Source of the DNA: an uncultured Oscillospiraceae bacterium
Lineage (GTDB): Bacteria > Bacillota > Clostridia > Oscillospirales > Acutalibacteraceae
Direction of reading: 5' to 3'
Length of the DNA: 29,890 bases
NCBI GenBank assembly: GCA_902478455.1
Contig: CABSLJ010000007.1
Span: 1 to 29,890, forward strand
How positions within the stretch are numbered: position 1 is the first letter of the stretch; each line of letters opens with the position of its first letter. The translations under genes and the position numbers were made by a program. Below are positions 14,846-22,910 of the stretch, in pieces. The notes under the pieces were generated by a model. That model did not search any database and was not told the origin of the DNA. It saw only the letters and a list, made by a program, of their open reading frames with translations.

Positions 14846-17341
14846 ATGAATCCTGAGGAGAACAAGATAATCAATGTGGACATAGAGAAGGAGATGCGCA
14901 AATCGTATCTGGACTACTCTATGTCGGTCATTGTGGGACGAGCCCTCCCTGACGTGAGGGACGGCTTGAAGCCGGTGCACCGGAGAATCCTCTATACCCT
15001 CTATGAAAACGGTCTGGGGCCGGACAAGGCCTACCGCAAGTGCGCCGACACGGTCGGCTCGGTGCTCGGCCGCTATCATCCGCACGGCGACGCGTCGGTC
15101 TATGACGCCCTCGTCCGCCTGGCGCAGGATTTCTCCATGCGCTATATGCTCGTCGACGGCCACGGCAACTTCGGTTCGGTGGACGGCGACCCCCCGGCCG
15201 CCTATCGTTACACCGAGTCCCGCATGAGCAAGATTTCCGTCGAAATGCTCACCGATATCGACAAGGAGACGGTCGACTTCGGCCCCAACTACGACGACCG
15301 CTTAAAGGAGCCCCTGGTGCTCCCCTCCCGCTTCCCCAATCTGCTGGTCAACGGGTCGACGGGCATCGCCGTCGGCATGGCGACCAACATCCCGCCCCAC
15401 AACCTCGGCGAGGTGATCGACGGCATGTGCTGCCTGATTGACAATCCCGACGCCGAACTCCCCGAGCTCATGGAGCATATCAAAGGGCCCGACTTCCCCA
15501 CCGGCGCCAAGATCATGGGGCGCAGCGGCATCCGCGCCGCCTACGCCACCGGCCGCGGCCGCATCATCGTGCGCGCCTGCGCCGAGATCAGCGAGGAAAA
15601 GAACGGCCGCTTCAAGATCATCGTCACCGAGCTGCCCTATCAGGTCAATAAGGCCAAGCTCATCGAGACCATCGCCGACATGGTCAAGGACAAGCGCATC
15701 GAGGGCATCTCCAACATAGAGGACCACTCCGACCGCGAGGGCATGCAGATCGTCATCGATATCAAGCGCGACGCCTCGCCCCAGATTATCCTCAATCAGC
15801 TTTACACCTACACCCAGATGCAGACCACCTTCGGCGTCATCATGCTGGCCATTGTAAACGGCGAGCCGAAAATCCTGACGCTCAAGGAAATGCTGCGCAA
15901 TTACATCGATTTCCAGGTGGACGTCGTCACCCGCCGTACCATCTTCGAGCTGCGCAAGGCGGAGGAGCGCGCCCACATTCTGGAGGGCCTCAAAATCGCC
16001 CTCGATTTTATTGACGAAGTCATCGCTATTCTGCGCGCCTCCAAGTCGATTGCAGAGGGCAAGACGGCCCTCATGGACCGCTTCGGCCTGGACGACGTGC
16101 AGGCTCAGGCTATCGTGCAAATGCGCCTCGGCCAGCTGACCGGCCTCGAGCGGCAGAAGATTGAGGATGAACTCATGGCGCTGGCCCTTAAGATCGCCGA
16201 CTTCAAGGACATCCTCGCGAGCGAAGGCCGCCGCCTTGCCATCGTCAAGGAGGAAGCCCTCGTCATCAAGAACAAATACAATGACGAACGCCGCACTGAG
16301 ATCATGGCCATCAGCGGCGAGGTGGACATCGAAGACCTTATCCCCGAGGAGGAATGCGTGCTGACGCTGACCCAGTTCGGCTACGTCAAGCGCCAGAAGG
16401 TGGACACCTACCGCACCCAGCGGCGCGGCGGACGCGGCATCTCCGGCATGACCCGCAGGGAGGAGGACGTTGCCTCTGAGATGTTTGTGATAAACAGCCA
16501 TGATTACGTCCTCTTCTTTACCAACCTAGGCCGCGTCTACCGGCTCAAATGCTATGAAATTCCCGAGGGCTCCCGTACCTCGAAGGGCATGAACATCGCC
16601 AACCTCCTCCCCATCGCCGCCGACGAAAAGGTTACTTCGATGATCCGCGTCTCCGAATTTGAGGAGGACAAGTACCTCGTGATGGTCACCCGCCATGGCG
16701 TGATCAAGCGCACCGGCCTTTCGGCCTTCCACACCGCCCGCAAGGGAGGGCTCATCGCCCTGGAGCTCGATGAGGGCGACGAGCTGGCCTGGGTTCGCCT
16801 GACAGACGGCGAAACCGAGCTGCTGGTCGCCACGAAAAAGGGTATGGCCATTCGGTTTCAGGAGACCGACGTGCGCGCCATGGGCCGCCAGGCCCGCGGC
16901 GTGAAGGCGCTGACGCTCGCCGAGGGCGACGAGGTCGTGGGCATGTCCACCCTGCGCGAGGGCGGACTGGTGCTGACCGTGTCCGAGACTGGCTACGGCC
17001 GCCTCTCCCCCATTGAGGATTACCGGATGCAGTCGCGCGGCGGTAAAGGCGTGATCAACTACCACGTCGACCGCTTCGGGGACGTCGCCGCCATCAAGGT
17101 GGTCGACCTCGAGGACGATATCATCATCATCTCGTCCGACGGCGTGATCATCCGCATTCAGGCGAACTCCGTCCGTGAGTGCTCGCGTCCCTCCAAGGGC
17201 GTGCGCGTCATGCGCTTGACGGAGGACAGCAAGGTCGTCACCCTCGCCCGCGCGCCTCACGAAGAGGAGGACGAGGAAGAGGACGACGATGAGGTAACCG
17301 GCGCGCAGACCACCGAGGCGGACGAAGAAGACGAGGAATAA
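14846..17341 (+). CDS. gyrA: DNA gyrase subunit A
   Basis: This 831-residue subunit breaks and rejoins DNA. The catalytic tyrosine is Tyr122 in AAYRYTESRM, matching E. coli numbering. The quinolone-determining region reads HPHGDASVYDALVRLAQDFS, so position 83 is Ala (Ser in E. coli) while Asp87 is kept. The GyrA box QRRGGRG is at 525-531, so this is gyrase rather than topoisomerase IV; a later QSRGGKG is a degenerate repeat in the C-terminal wrapping domain. The protein ends in a strongly acidic tail of about 28 residues. ATG at 14846 is used; TTG at 14843 is possible. A terminator follows within 30 bases. Confidence 0.97.
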   Translation: MNPEENKIINVDIEKEMRKSYLDYSMSVIVGRALPDVRDGLKPVHRRILYTLYENGLGPDKAYRKCADTVGSVLGRYHPHGDASVYDALVRLAQDFSMRYMLVDGHGNFGSVDGDPPAAYRYTESRMSKISVEMLTDIDKETVDFGPNYDDRLKEPLVLPSRFPNLLVNGSTGIAVGMATNIPPHNLGEVIDGMCCLIDNPDAELPELMEHIKGPDFPTGAKIMGRSGIRAAYATGRGRIIVRACAEISEEKNGRFKIIVTELPYQVNKAKLIETIADMVKDKRIEGISNIEDHSDREGMQIVIDIKRDASPQIILNQLYTYTQMQTTFGVIMLAIVNGEPKILTLKEMLRNYIDFQVDVVTRRTIFELRKAEERAHILEGLKIALDFIDEVIAILRASKSIAEGKTALMDRFGLDDVQAQAIVQMRLGQLTGLERQKIEDELMALALKIADFKDILASEGRRLAIVKEEALVIKNKYNDERRTEIMAISGEVDIEDLIPEEECVLTLTQFGYVKRQKVDTYRTQRRGGRGISGMTRREEDVASEMFVINSHDYVLFFTNLGRVYRLKCYEIPEGSRTSKGMNIANLLPIAADEKVTSMIRVSEFEEDKYLVMVTRHGVIKRTGLSAFHTARKGGLIALELDEGDELAWVRLTDGETELLVATKKGMAIRFQETDVRAMGRQARGVKALTLAEGDEVVGMSTLREGGLVLTVSETGYGRLSPIEDYRMQSRGGKGVINYHVDRFGDVAAIKVVDLEDDIIIISSDGVIIRIQANSVRECSRPSKGVRVMRLTEDSKVVTLARAPHEEEDEEEDDDEVTGAQTTEADEEDEE

Positions 17342-17367
17342 AGCCGGAAAAACAATGGAAGGCAAGT

Positions 17368-17402
17368 AAAAAGCCACGGAGGGGCGCCCCCGTGGCTTTT
17401 TG
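17368..17402 (+). terminator. Rho-independent terminator after gyrA
   Basis: An 11-bp outer stem (AAAAGCCACGG / CCGTGGCTTTT) extends into a GGG/CCC inner stem and ends in TTTTT. It begins 27 bases after the gyrA stop and closes the origin-proximal operon. Confidence 0.9.
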
Positions 17403-17495
17403 TAAAAGGAAACGGCAACCCTAGAGATATAGAGACAGCCATAACCATTTTGACAAACGTGGTTTTTTATAATAACACCATGCAGCGTCGCCTTC

Positions 17496-17524
17496 TTGAC
17501 AGACAGCTGAGAGATGATTATAAT
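17496..17524 (+). promoter_or_regulatory. Consensus sigma-A promoter for the MFS gene
   Basis: TTGACA (17496-17501), a 17-base spacer and TATAAT (17519-17524) match the consensus at all twelve positions. The start of transcription would be near 17531, giving a leader of about 140 bases before the MFS gene. Confidence 0.85.
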
Positions 17525-17555
17525 GCTTTCAGGCTTGTGACATCTCCACGCTTTG

Positions 17556-17576
17556 ACCCCGGCCGGAGACCGGGGT
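17556..17576 (+). promoter_or_regulatory. Inverted repeat in the MFS leader
   Basis: Perfect 7-bp arms ACCCCGG and CCGGGGT flank a 7-base spacer, about 25 bases downstream of the predicted transcription start. It could be a repressor operator or an RNA hairpin. The rest of the 17403-17668 gap holds no other clear element. Confidence 0.45.
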
Positions 17577-17668
17577 GACGGTACTCCACACGTTACACTG
17601 GAAGGAGCCCAAGAAAAGGGAGGTAAAGGCCGCCGTCCAAGACATAAATCAGGGAACTGGAGAAAAAA

Positions 17669-18961
17669 ATGGAACATTTGATGAAGCGGATCGGCTTCCA
17701 GAAAATAGGATTATTCTGCCGCGCGGTCGGCACCTTCGGCAACAGCTTTTTCTATATGGGCATCATTTGGTATGTCCTGACCGACCCCATCAACGGCACC
17801 CTTTTCGTGGGGATGATCTCCTTTTTGGAGGGAGCGATGAAGTTTGTGGGCATTCCTCTGGGAACCTACATCGAATACCACAACAAGCGGACGCTGTTGC
17901 TGATTTCCTGCGCGGGCATGGTCTTAGTGCAGCTGCTTTTCAGTCTGGTGGTCGGCCTGCACTGGACCTTTTTCCTTTGTGTAGCGCTGTATGTTTTTCA
18001 CGAGGTTTTTCAAAACCTGCATTTTTCCACCATCTACGTATACAGTGTGATTAAAATCGGCAAAACGGAATATGAGGCGTACAATGCCAAGATTGTGCTG
18101 GTGCAGACCCTTGTGCAGCTCCTGGGCAGCGTGACTGCCGCCTTCTTTTTTGCCTGGAAGGGCTTCATGGGATTTGTGCTCTTTGATCTTTTCTGCTATC
18201 TGCTTTTGATGATTCCCATCTACTATTTTGACGACCTGGAGGGCTGCTGGTCACAGCCTAAGAAGGAGGGCGAACCTCGCCGCTTCCTGCGCGATTCGAT
18301 GGAGGGGATCAAAACCATCTTCGCCGTCAAGCCGTTGCGGGTGACTATCATCGGCGTAATGGCCGTCAACGTCTTTATGCTGCCCTATGTGGGGATCACC
18401 CTGCCGCTGCGGCTGCGCGAGTGGATGCCGGGACAGTACACCTTCTTTTTCGGTTTTATCTCCTCCGCCTTTATGATCGGCATGATCGCCGGCTCTGTGC
18501 TCATGAGCAAGATCGGCCACCGGCGCATGAAGTATTTCCGGGTGATGTGCGGCATTCTGTTCTTTGTGGGAATCTCTCTTGCGCTGTTATTTAATATCAA
18601 CATCTGGCTGACCATCTGTCTGGCGCCGCTCGGCGGGATCGGCCTCGCGGTGATCAACATCACGGCGAGCAACGCCATGACGCTGCTGACGCCGGAGGAG
18701 AAGCTCTCCCGTGTCAACGGGGCAAACACCTTTTTGGGGCAGGCAATCGAACCGGCCGGTTCGGTACTCGCCACCTCCGTCTGCGGTGTAGCGGGCGCGC
18801 TTGCGGCCACCGTGATGGCGGGCGCCTCGGTGGCGGTGATCGCCGTGCTGGCCTTTCTGCTCAGCGTCCGGCTGGGAATCCACAATATGGATGCCTTTCT
18901 GCCCGAGTCTGCGCAGGGAATTTCCACCGAAAAGCAGGAAGGAACAAGCCGAATCGAGTGA
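17669..18961 (+). CDS. MFS transporter, DHA3/MefE-like efflux type
   Basis: This 430-residue, strongly hydrophobic protein has the length and helix density of a 12-helix major facilitator. The Gly-rich first helix (CRAVGTFGNSFFYMGIIWYVLT) and the ERLSRVNG-like segment EEKLSRVNGANTFLGQAIEP are typical of the macrolide-efflux-like DHA3 group. The mid-loop MSKIGHRRMKYFR carries the basic motif. The substrate cannot be told from sequence; drug export is the family's usual role. A GGAG site precedes the ATG. It has its own consensus promoter and a folded leader, which suggests regulated single-gene expression. Confidence 0.85.
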   Translation: MEHLMKRIGFQKIGLFCRAVGTFGNSFFYMGIIWYVLTDPINGTLFVGMISFLEGAMKFVGIPLGTYIEYHNKRTLLLISCAGMVLVQLLFSLVVGLHWTFFLCVALYVFHEVFQNLHFSTIYVYSVIKIGKTEYEAYNAKIVLVQTLVQLLGSVTAAFFFAWKGFMGFVLFDLFCYLLLMIPIYYFDDLEGCWSQPKKEGEPRRFLRDSMEGIKTIFAVKPLRVTIIGVMAVNVFMLPYVGITLPLRLREWMPGQYTFFFGFISSAFMIGMIAGSVLMSKIGHRRMKYFRVMCGILFFVGISLALLFNINIWLTICLAPLGGIGLAVINITASNAMTLLTPEEKLSRVNGANTFLGQAIEPAGSVLATSVCGVAGALAATVMAGASVAVIAVLAFLLSVRLGIHNMDAFLPESAQGISTEKQEGTSRIE

Positions 18962-19001
18962 GGAAAACGGTGGACAGGCGCTATTCCCTTCTGTAAAGAA
19001 G

Positions 19002-19031
19002 CCGCCCGGAAAACAGAAAGTTTTCGGGCGG
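19002..19031 (+). terminator. Bulged hairpin after the MFS gene
   Basis: CCGCCCG(G)AAAAC pairs with GTTTTCGGGCGG with one bulged G and a 5-base loop. No T-tract follows directly (the next T-run is about 13 bases later), so termination is likely but not certain. Confidence 0.5.
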
Positions 19032-19103
19032 AGAACATCGTCTTTTCGTATTTTTGCAAAAGAAGTGAAAAAGCCATGCTTTGCCGGAGATAGACCGCGC
19101 GGG

Positions 19104-19559
19104 TCAAAGCTGGCGCAGCAGCTTTAAGTATTTTCCACCTTCATCCCCTTCCACGTTTAAAATCCGGTCAAATCCCAGTCTGTGATACAGCCGCAGCGCA
19201 TCAAAATTGACCAAGTCCACGCCGACCGAAAGCTCGTTGTAACCCAACTGTCCGGCATAATGAAAGACATGCTGCGCCAATGCGCTGCCGATGCCGCGGT
19301 TTCGGAATCCTTCAACCACGAGAAACCGGGAAAAATACGCCCGCCTGTTCGGAACCGTGTAATCCGGATCGTCGGTCTCAAAAACCAGGCTCACCTCACC
19401 GATTAAGATACCGTCTTGCCGGTAGACAAAGGTAATGCGCTGTTTGGAAACCAGCTGTTTATAGAATCGTTTTGCAAGATCCTCATGCGCATGGATATCC
19501 CAGATGGAACCGCATTGTTCAAAATCGTCCGGGGAGAGGATTTCAATATGTCCCGGCAT
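19104..19559 (-). CDS. GNAT family N-acetyltransferase
   Basis: This 151-residue protein has the GNAT acetyl-CoA site in RFLVVEGFRNRGIGSALAQ (R-x-x-G-x-G type), followed by LGYNELSVGVDLVNFDALRLYHRLGF, the usual motif B region. The acceptor substrate is unknown. ATG at 19559 is chosen because AGGAG lies 9 bases before it; the in-frame ATG at 19568 abuts that site. It converges with the MFS gene and is separated from the upstream kinase-like gene by a terminator. Confidence 0.9.
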   Translation of the reverse strand: MPGHIEILSPDDFEQCGSIWDIHAHEDLAKRFYKQLVSKQRITFVYRQDGILIGEVSLVFETDDPDYTVPNRRAYFSRFLVVEGFRNRGIGSALAQHVFHYAGQLGYNELSVGVDLVNFDALRLYHRLGFDRILNVEGDEGGKYLKLLRQL

Positions 19560-19591
19560 GCTTATCATCTCCTGAAAAGATAATGGAATTT

Positions 19592-19636
19592 ACACAAAAC
19601 GCCGCCCGGAAAGATGATCACTCCCGGGCGGCGTTT
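19592..19636 (-). terminator. Terminator between the cytidylate-kinase-like gene and GNAT
   Basis: A perfect 13-bp stem (AAACGCCGCCCGG / CCGGGCGGCGTTT) is followed on the minus strand by TTGTGT. It ends 2 bases before the upstream gene's stop codon and so closes that gene. Confidence 0.85.
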
Positions 19637-19637
19637 G

Positions 19638-20279
19638 TTAACCTTTGGCGGCCTCATTTGCGGCCTTCATCTCAAGAAAGCTCTCAATGAGCCGGACGGT
19701 ATTTTCGATGCCGACGGCGCCGGTGTCGATGCACAGGTGATAGTTCTTGAGGTCTCCCCACTTGTTGCCCGAGTAGTAATTGTAGTAGCTCGCGCGTTTT
19801 TTGTCCGTCTTGGTGATGAGTTCCTCGGCCTTTTCCTTTGTCAGATCATAGAGCTTCATGCAGCGGACGATGCGCAAGGGCAGCTCCGCCCGCAGAAAGA
19901 TGTGGACGCAGGAAGGATGATCGCTCAAAATATAGTCGGCGCAGCGCCCCACAATGACGCAGGAGCCCTGCTCGGCCGCCTGCTTGATGAGGTCGGATTG
20001 CAGGATGAAAAGCTTGTCGGTAATGGGCATGCTGTAGGCGGGCGAGGCCGCCCGTCCCAAGAGGGAAAAACCGGTGGAAAGGGAATAAAGCAGGCTATTG
20101 GTCGGTTTTTCGTCCGCTTCTTTCAGATATTCCTGGCTCATGCCGCTTTTCTCTGCGGCGAGTGCGATGAGTTCCTTGTCGTAGAAGGGAATGCCGAGAT
20201 CCCTGGCCAGCCGTTCGCCGATTTCCCGGCCTCCACTGCCGAATTCCCGGCCGATGGTGATGACGGTCTGTTTGTTCAT
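19638..20279 (-). CDS. Cytidylate kinase-like family protein
   Basis: This 213-residue protein belongs to the cytidylate-kinase-like (Cytidylate_kin2) group. It has the P-loop GREFGSGGR (10-18), a DKELI segment (34-38), GRCADYIL (111-118) and a basic lid-like stretch (RCMKLYDLTKEKAEELITKTDKKRA). Such proteins are widespread in Clostridia, often beside transport or regulatory genes; their true substrate is not established, and a separate canonical Cmk usually exists. A GGGAGGAG site precedes the ATG, and a plausible promoter lies at 20354-20382. Confidence 0.88.
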   Translation of the reverse strand: MNKQTVITIGREFGSGGREIGERLARDLGIPFYDKELIALAAEKSGMSQEYLKEADEKPTNSLLYSLSTGFSLLGRAASPAYSMPITDKLFILQSDLIKQAAEQGSCVIVGRCADYILSDHPSCVHIFLRAELPLRIVRCMKLYDLTKEKAEELITKTDKKRASYYNYYSGNKWGDLKNYHLCIDTGAVGIENTVRLIESFLEMKAANEAAKG

Positions 20280-20353
20280 AAGAGCTCCTCCCTTGCTGTT
20301 TTGCAGTCGGCCGCGCGCAGCGGCCGCTTGTGAAAAGGGGTATCCCTGTTCTT

Positions 20354-20382
20354 ATGATAGCAAAAAACGGAGAATTTTTCAC
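20354..20382 (-). promoter_or_regulatory. Possible promoter of the cytidylate-kinase-like gene
   Basis: On the minus strand GTGAAA (20377-20382, 4 of 6 matches), a 17-base spacer and TATCAT (20354-20359, 5 of 6) lie about 75 bases upstream of the start. Confidence 0.4.
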
Positions 20383-20461
20383 TCGAAGTTTTAAAAAAAT
20401 TTTCCGACAAAGGAGCGCGGCGGCGGGTCATCACCCGGCTTCGGCACGCATTTATCTTTTG

Positions 20462-20638
20462 CTATTCCTCTTTGTCGCCGCCCGACTTCTTGCGCCGCTT
20501 GACGCATTCGGTCAGCAGATATTCGATCTGGCCGTTGATGGAGCGGAAATCGTCCTCCGCCCAGGCGGCCAGATCACGCCACAGGGTCGGGGACAGCCGC
20601 AGAAGCACCTGTTTTTTCTCTTTGTCCTTGTTTTCCAT
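20462..20638 (-). CDS. Small ribbon-helix-helix (Arc-type) protein
   Basis: This 58-residue protein begins MENKDKEKKQVLLRLSPTLW and continues RDLAAWAEDDFRSINGQIEYLLTE, the beta-strand/helix/helix pattern of ribbon-helix-helix DNA-binding proteins: a basic strand KKQVLLRLSP, then two helices with SINGQIEYLL. It ends in a basic and then acidic tail. A GGGGGAA site precedes the ATG. It starts 33 bases after the SPFH gene on the same strand, so the two are very probably one operon. It may bind the repeated palindromes upstream of the SPFH gene; this is inference. Confidence 0.82.
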   Translation of the reverse strand: MENKDKEKKQVLLRLSPTLWRDLAAWAEDDFRSINGQIEYLLTECVKRRKKSGGDKEE

Positions 20639-20671
20639 GGGCTTCCCCCGTTCCGGTTGTTGTCTCTTTCA

Positions 20672-21649
20672 TCAATAGATCGATCCGCTGTTTACAATCG
20701 GCTGGGCGTCGCGGTTGCCGCAGAGGACCACCAGCAGATTGCTGACCATTGCCGCCTTGCGTTCCTCGTCCAGCTCGACGACGTTGTTTTTGCTGAGATT
20801 GTTGAGAGCCATCTCTACCATGCCGACCGCGCCCTCCACAATCTTCTGCCGCGCGGCGATGATGGCCTCGGCCTGCTGGCGCTGCAGCATGGCGGCGGCG
20901 ATTTCAGGCGCATAGGAGAGATGGGTGATGCGCACCTCCAGAATTTCCAGTCCGGCGATGTCCACCCGCGCCTGTAAATCCTGCTTGAGACGGTCGGCCA
21001 CCTCCTGGCTGCTGCCGCGCAGGGACTTCTCGTCGGCGCCGTCGCCGTCGGCGATGTCGTAGGGGTACATTCTGGACACATTGCGGATGGCTGAATCGCA
21101 CTGGATGGAAAGGAAGGTTTTGTAGTTGTTGACGTCAAAGACCGCTTTGGCCGTGTTGACCACGCGCCAGACCACAATGGTGCCGATGATGATGGGATTG
21201 CCGAGCTGGTCGTTGACCACCTGCTTTTCGTTGTTAAGGGTCAGCGCCTTGAGGGAAAGCTTCCGGCTTCCGCCGAAAGAGACGCTGCCGCTGGGCGTGA
21301 CCGTGGTGGGGGACACGGTGGGATTGACCGCCGTGCAGAAGGGATTGACCCAGTAGAAGCCCTCTTGCTTGAGGCTGCCGTAGTACTTACCGAAAAGCAC
21401 GAGCACCAGCGCCTCTTTGGGATTGATGATTTTAAAGCCGAAGCACAATACAAAGGCAAGGATCAGAGCTGCAATCCCCGCCGCCAGAAGCGCGCCCCCC
21501 GGAAAGGAGGCCCCCTCTGCCAGTCGGAAGCCGCCAAAAATCATCGCGGCCAGCGAGGCGAGCGCGAGCACCAGAATCAAAAAAAGCATGAGTCCGCCGG
21601 AAAGGGCCTTCTTCTCTCTTTCTTCGTGGGATATTTTCTTGTTTTCCAT
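20672..21649 (-). CDS. SPFH/Band 7 domain membrane protein
   Basis: This 325-residue protein has two N-terminal membrane helices (about 19-42 and 51-72), then the SPFH domain beginning NPKEALVLVLFGKYYGSLKQEGFYWVNP and running to about 290, with the helical AAMLQRQQAEAIIAARQKIVEGAV segment. Such flotillin/stomatin relatives organise membrane microdomains; the specific role here is unknown. An AGAAGGAGA site precedes the ATG. The gene is expressed from the promoter at 21698-21726, with repeated palindromes in its early leader, and is followed by the ribbon-helix-helix gene. Confidence 0.92.
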   Translation of the reverse strand: MENKKISHEEREKKALSGGLMLFLILVLALASLAAMIFGGFRLAEGASFPGGALLAAGIAALILAFVLCFGFKIINPKEALVLVLFGKYYGSLKQEGFYWVNPFCTAVNPTVSPTTVTPSGSVSFGGSRKLSLKALTLNNEKQVVNDQLGNPIIIGTIVVWRVVNTAKAVFDVNNYKTFLSIQCDSAIRNVSRMYPYDIADGDGADEKSLRGSSQEVADRLKQDLQARVDIAGLEILEVRITHLSYAPEIAAAMLQRQQAEAIIAARQKIVEGAVGMVEMALNNLSKNNVVELDEERKAAMVSNLLVVLCGNRDAQPIVNSGSIY

Positions 21650-21662
21650 AGTTGTCTCCTTC

Positions 21663-21700
21663 TGATATCATAATGATATCATTTATATATCGACTATATC
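21663..21700 (-). promoter_or_regulatory. Phased repeat operator before the SPFH operon
   Basis: Two perfect palindromes TGATATCA (21663-21670 and 21674-21681) are spaced 11 bp apart. ATATC recurs at 21665, 21676, 21687 and 21696, i.e. spacings of 11, 11 and 9 bp, on one helix face. The array begins at the -10 element and extends into the first transcribed bases. Tandem 8-bp palindromes are how Arc/MetJ-type ribbon-helix-helix repressors bind. Confidence 0.65.
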
Positions 21701-21726
21701 CTAGCACGCCCAGGTGCGGTTGTCAA
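21698..21726 (-). promoter_or_regulatory. Promoter of the SPFH/RHH operon
   Basis: On the minus strand TTGACA (21721-21726, perfect), a 17-base spacer and TAGGAT (21698-21703, 4 of 6). The weak -10 and the overlapping repeats suggest a regulated promoter. Confidence 0.7.
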
Positions 21727-21845
21727 GAGAAAACCGGGCTGTTTTTTCTGCGGAACGCGCCGAGCGCAGGGGGGCGGCGGTCCGTCGGAAAAGGGCGCAC
21801 GTAAAATGTGCTCTCTCCCCCGCGCGCAAAAATGGAATTGCACAC

Positions 21846-21880
21846 AAAAACCGGCCTGCCGTTTTCAAACGGCAGGCCGG
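21846..21880 (-). terminator. Terminator of the zinc-ribbon membrane gene
   Basis: A 13- to 14-bp perfect stem (CCGGCCTGCCGTTT / AAACGGCAGGCCGG) is followed on the minus strand by TTTTTG. Confidence 0.9.
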
Positions 21881-21911
21881 GCGTTTAGAATGAGGTGACG
21901 GAGCGAAGAAA

Positions 21912-22670
21912 TCAGCGCAGCTTGCCGCCGCAGCGGGGGCAGAAGGCGGCGCCGGGCACACAGGACGCGCCGCAGCTCGGGCAGGTATTCTGCGCAGGCG
22001 TTTCAGCCGCGGCCTGGGGTGCGGGGGCATACGCCGAGGGAGCGGGCTGCTGGACCTGCTGGGGCTGAGGCGTTACAGGGGCGGCAGGCGCTGCGGGCTG
22101 CACCGGCTGCTGGTAGACGGGCTGCTGATACACCGGCTGCTGCACAATCTGCGGAAGCGTGGCGCCGCAGTTGGCGCAAAAGCGGGTCTGGCCCGACTGG
22201 GTCGTGCCACAGGAGGGACACACGACCAGCAGGGTGGCCGAACGGGCGCTCGCCGCTTTGATCTTGGCGACGACGTCCAGATTCAGCAGATCAAAGATGG
22301 AGAAGGTGAGGATGAAAATCCAGAAGATCAGCGCGAGAATGAGGCCCGCGCCGACAGCGCTTCCCAGAGTCGAGCACATGGAAATGATCTGGATCAGTAC
22401 GCCGAAGGAAGCGATGTTGACCATGGTGATGCTGCGGGTTTTCCCCTTGAGGAAGCCGGTCAGGCCGGCCATCGCAAAGATGGGAAGGAGATACTGAAGG
22501 AAGTAAGCGAAGCTGAGCGCGCCGTTCATCGAGCTGAAGATTATTTCAAAGCCCGAAGCCGCCGAGGTTCCGTAGCCATAATCTACAACAACGTACGGCA
22601 GGAACATAAAAATCAGGATCAGAAAACACAGGCCAAAAACGATAAAGTGGTTGAAATTGAATCTTTTCAT
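21912..22670 (-). CDS. Four-helix membrane protein with two C-terminal zinc ribbons
   Basis: This 252-residue protein has about four membrane helices (8-29, 52-72, 81-102, 107-128), then a zinc ribbon with Cys151, Cys154, Cys165 and Cys168. A Pro/Gln/Ala-rich linker follows, containing the repeat QQPVY, and a second zinc ribbon closes the protein (Cys230, Cys233, Cys244, Cys247). The function is unknown; membrane proteins with zinc-ribbon tails are common in Clostridia. An AGAGGGA site precedes the ATG, and a strong terminator follows. It appears to be a single-gene unit. Confidence 0.82.
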   Translation of the reverse strand: MKRFNFNHFIVFGLCFLILIFMFLPYVVVDYGYGTSAASGFEIIFSSMNGALSFAYFLQYLLPIFAMAGLTGFLKGKTRSITMVNIASFGVLIQIISMCSTLGSAVGAGLILALIFWIFILTFSIFDLLNLDVVAKIKAASARSATLLVVCPSCGTTQSGQTRFCANCGATLPQIVQQPVYQQPVYQQPVQPAAPAAPVTPQPQQVQQPAPSAYAPAPQAAAETPAQNTCPSCGASCVPGAAFCPRCGGKLR

Positions 22671-22816
22671 AGCTATCCCTCTTTCTTGAAATGATGTACC
22701 GGGTGTGCGGAATTTGCGACTCTGATGGGCGCTCCTCCTTTCGGCAGGCGGCGCAAAAACGGCCGCCGGGAAAAGTCTGAATAGCGCGGGAGACCGCCGG
22801 AAGGCCGGACCCGCGA

Positions 22817-22854
22817 AACGGCGTTTTTTCTCTATGCGGGATGCAAACGCCGTT
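22817..22854 (-). terminator. Hairpin downstream of the amidohydrolase gene
   Basis: AACGGCGTTT (22817-22826) pairs perfectly with AAACGCCGTT (22845-22854) around an 18-base loop. There is no T-tract after the stem on the minus strand, so a terminator role is only possible. The remaining 22671-22910 gap shows nothing else clear. Confidence 0.35.
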
Positions 22855-22910
22855 CTCCTACAAAATACAGATATGCGCGCGTCCCGGCCGACTTGCCGGA
22901 AGGCCGCATT

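Noticed and set aside
15302..16501. 399-codon open frame antisense to gyrA
   Set aside because: Shadow of GyrA; no ribosome site and no domain.
17428..17438. Second Tn5 mosaic-end remnant (AGAGACAG)
   Set aside because: Only 8 bases match the mosaic end and the preceding bases differ, so this is a chance match.
17450..17473. Promoter TTGACA ... TATAAT
   Set aside because: Both hexamers are perfect, but the spacer is only 12 bases, too short for sigma-A. The pair at 17496-17524 is better.
17480..17578. 32-codon leader peptide for the MFS gene
   Set aside because: Its ATG lies upstream of the predicted transcription start and the frame overlaps the promoter itself.
22080..22145. Short tandem repeat resembling a CRISPR unit
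   Set aside because: It encodes the QQPVY repeats of a protein linker in frame; there are no spacers.
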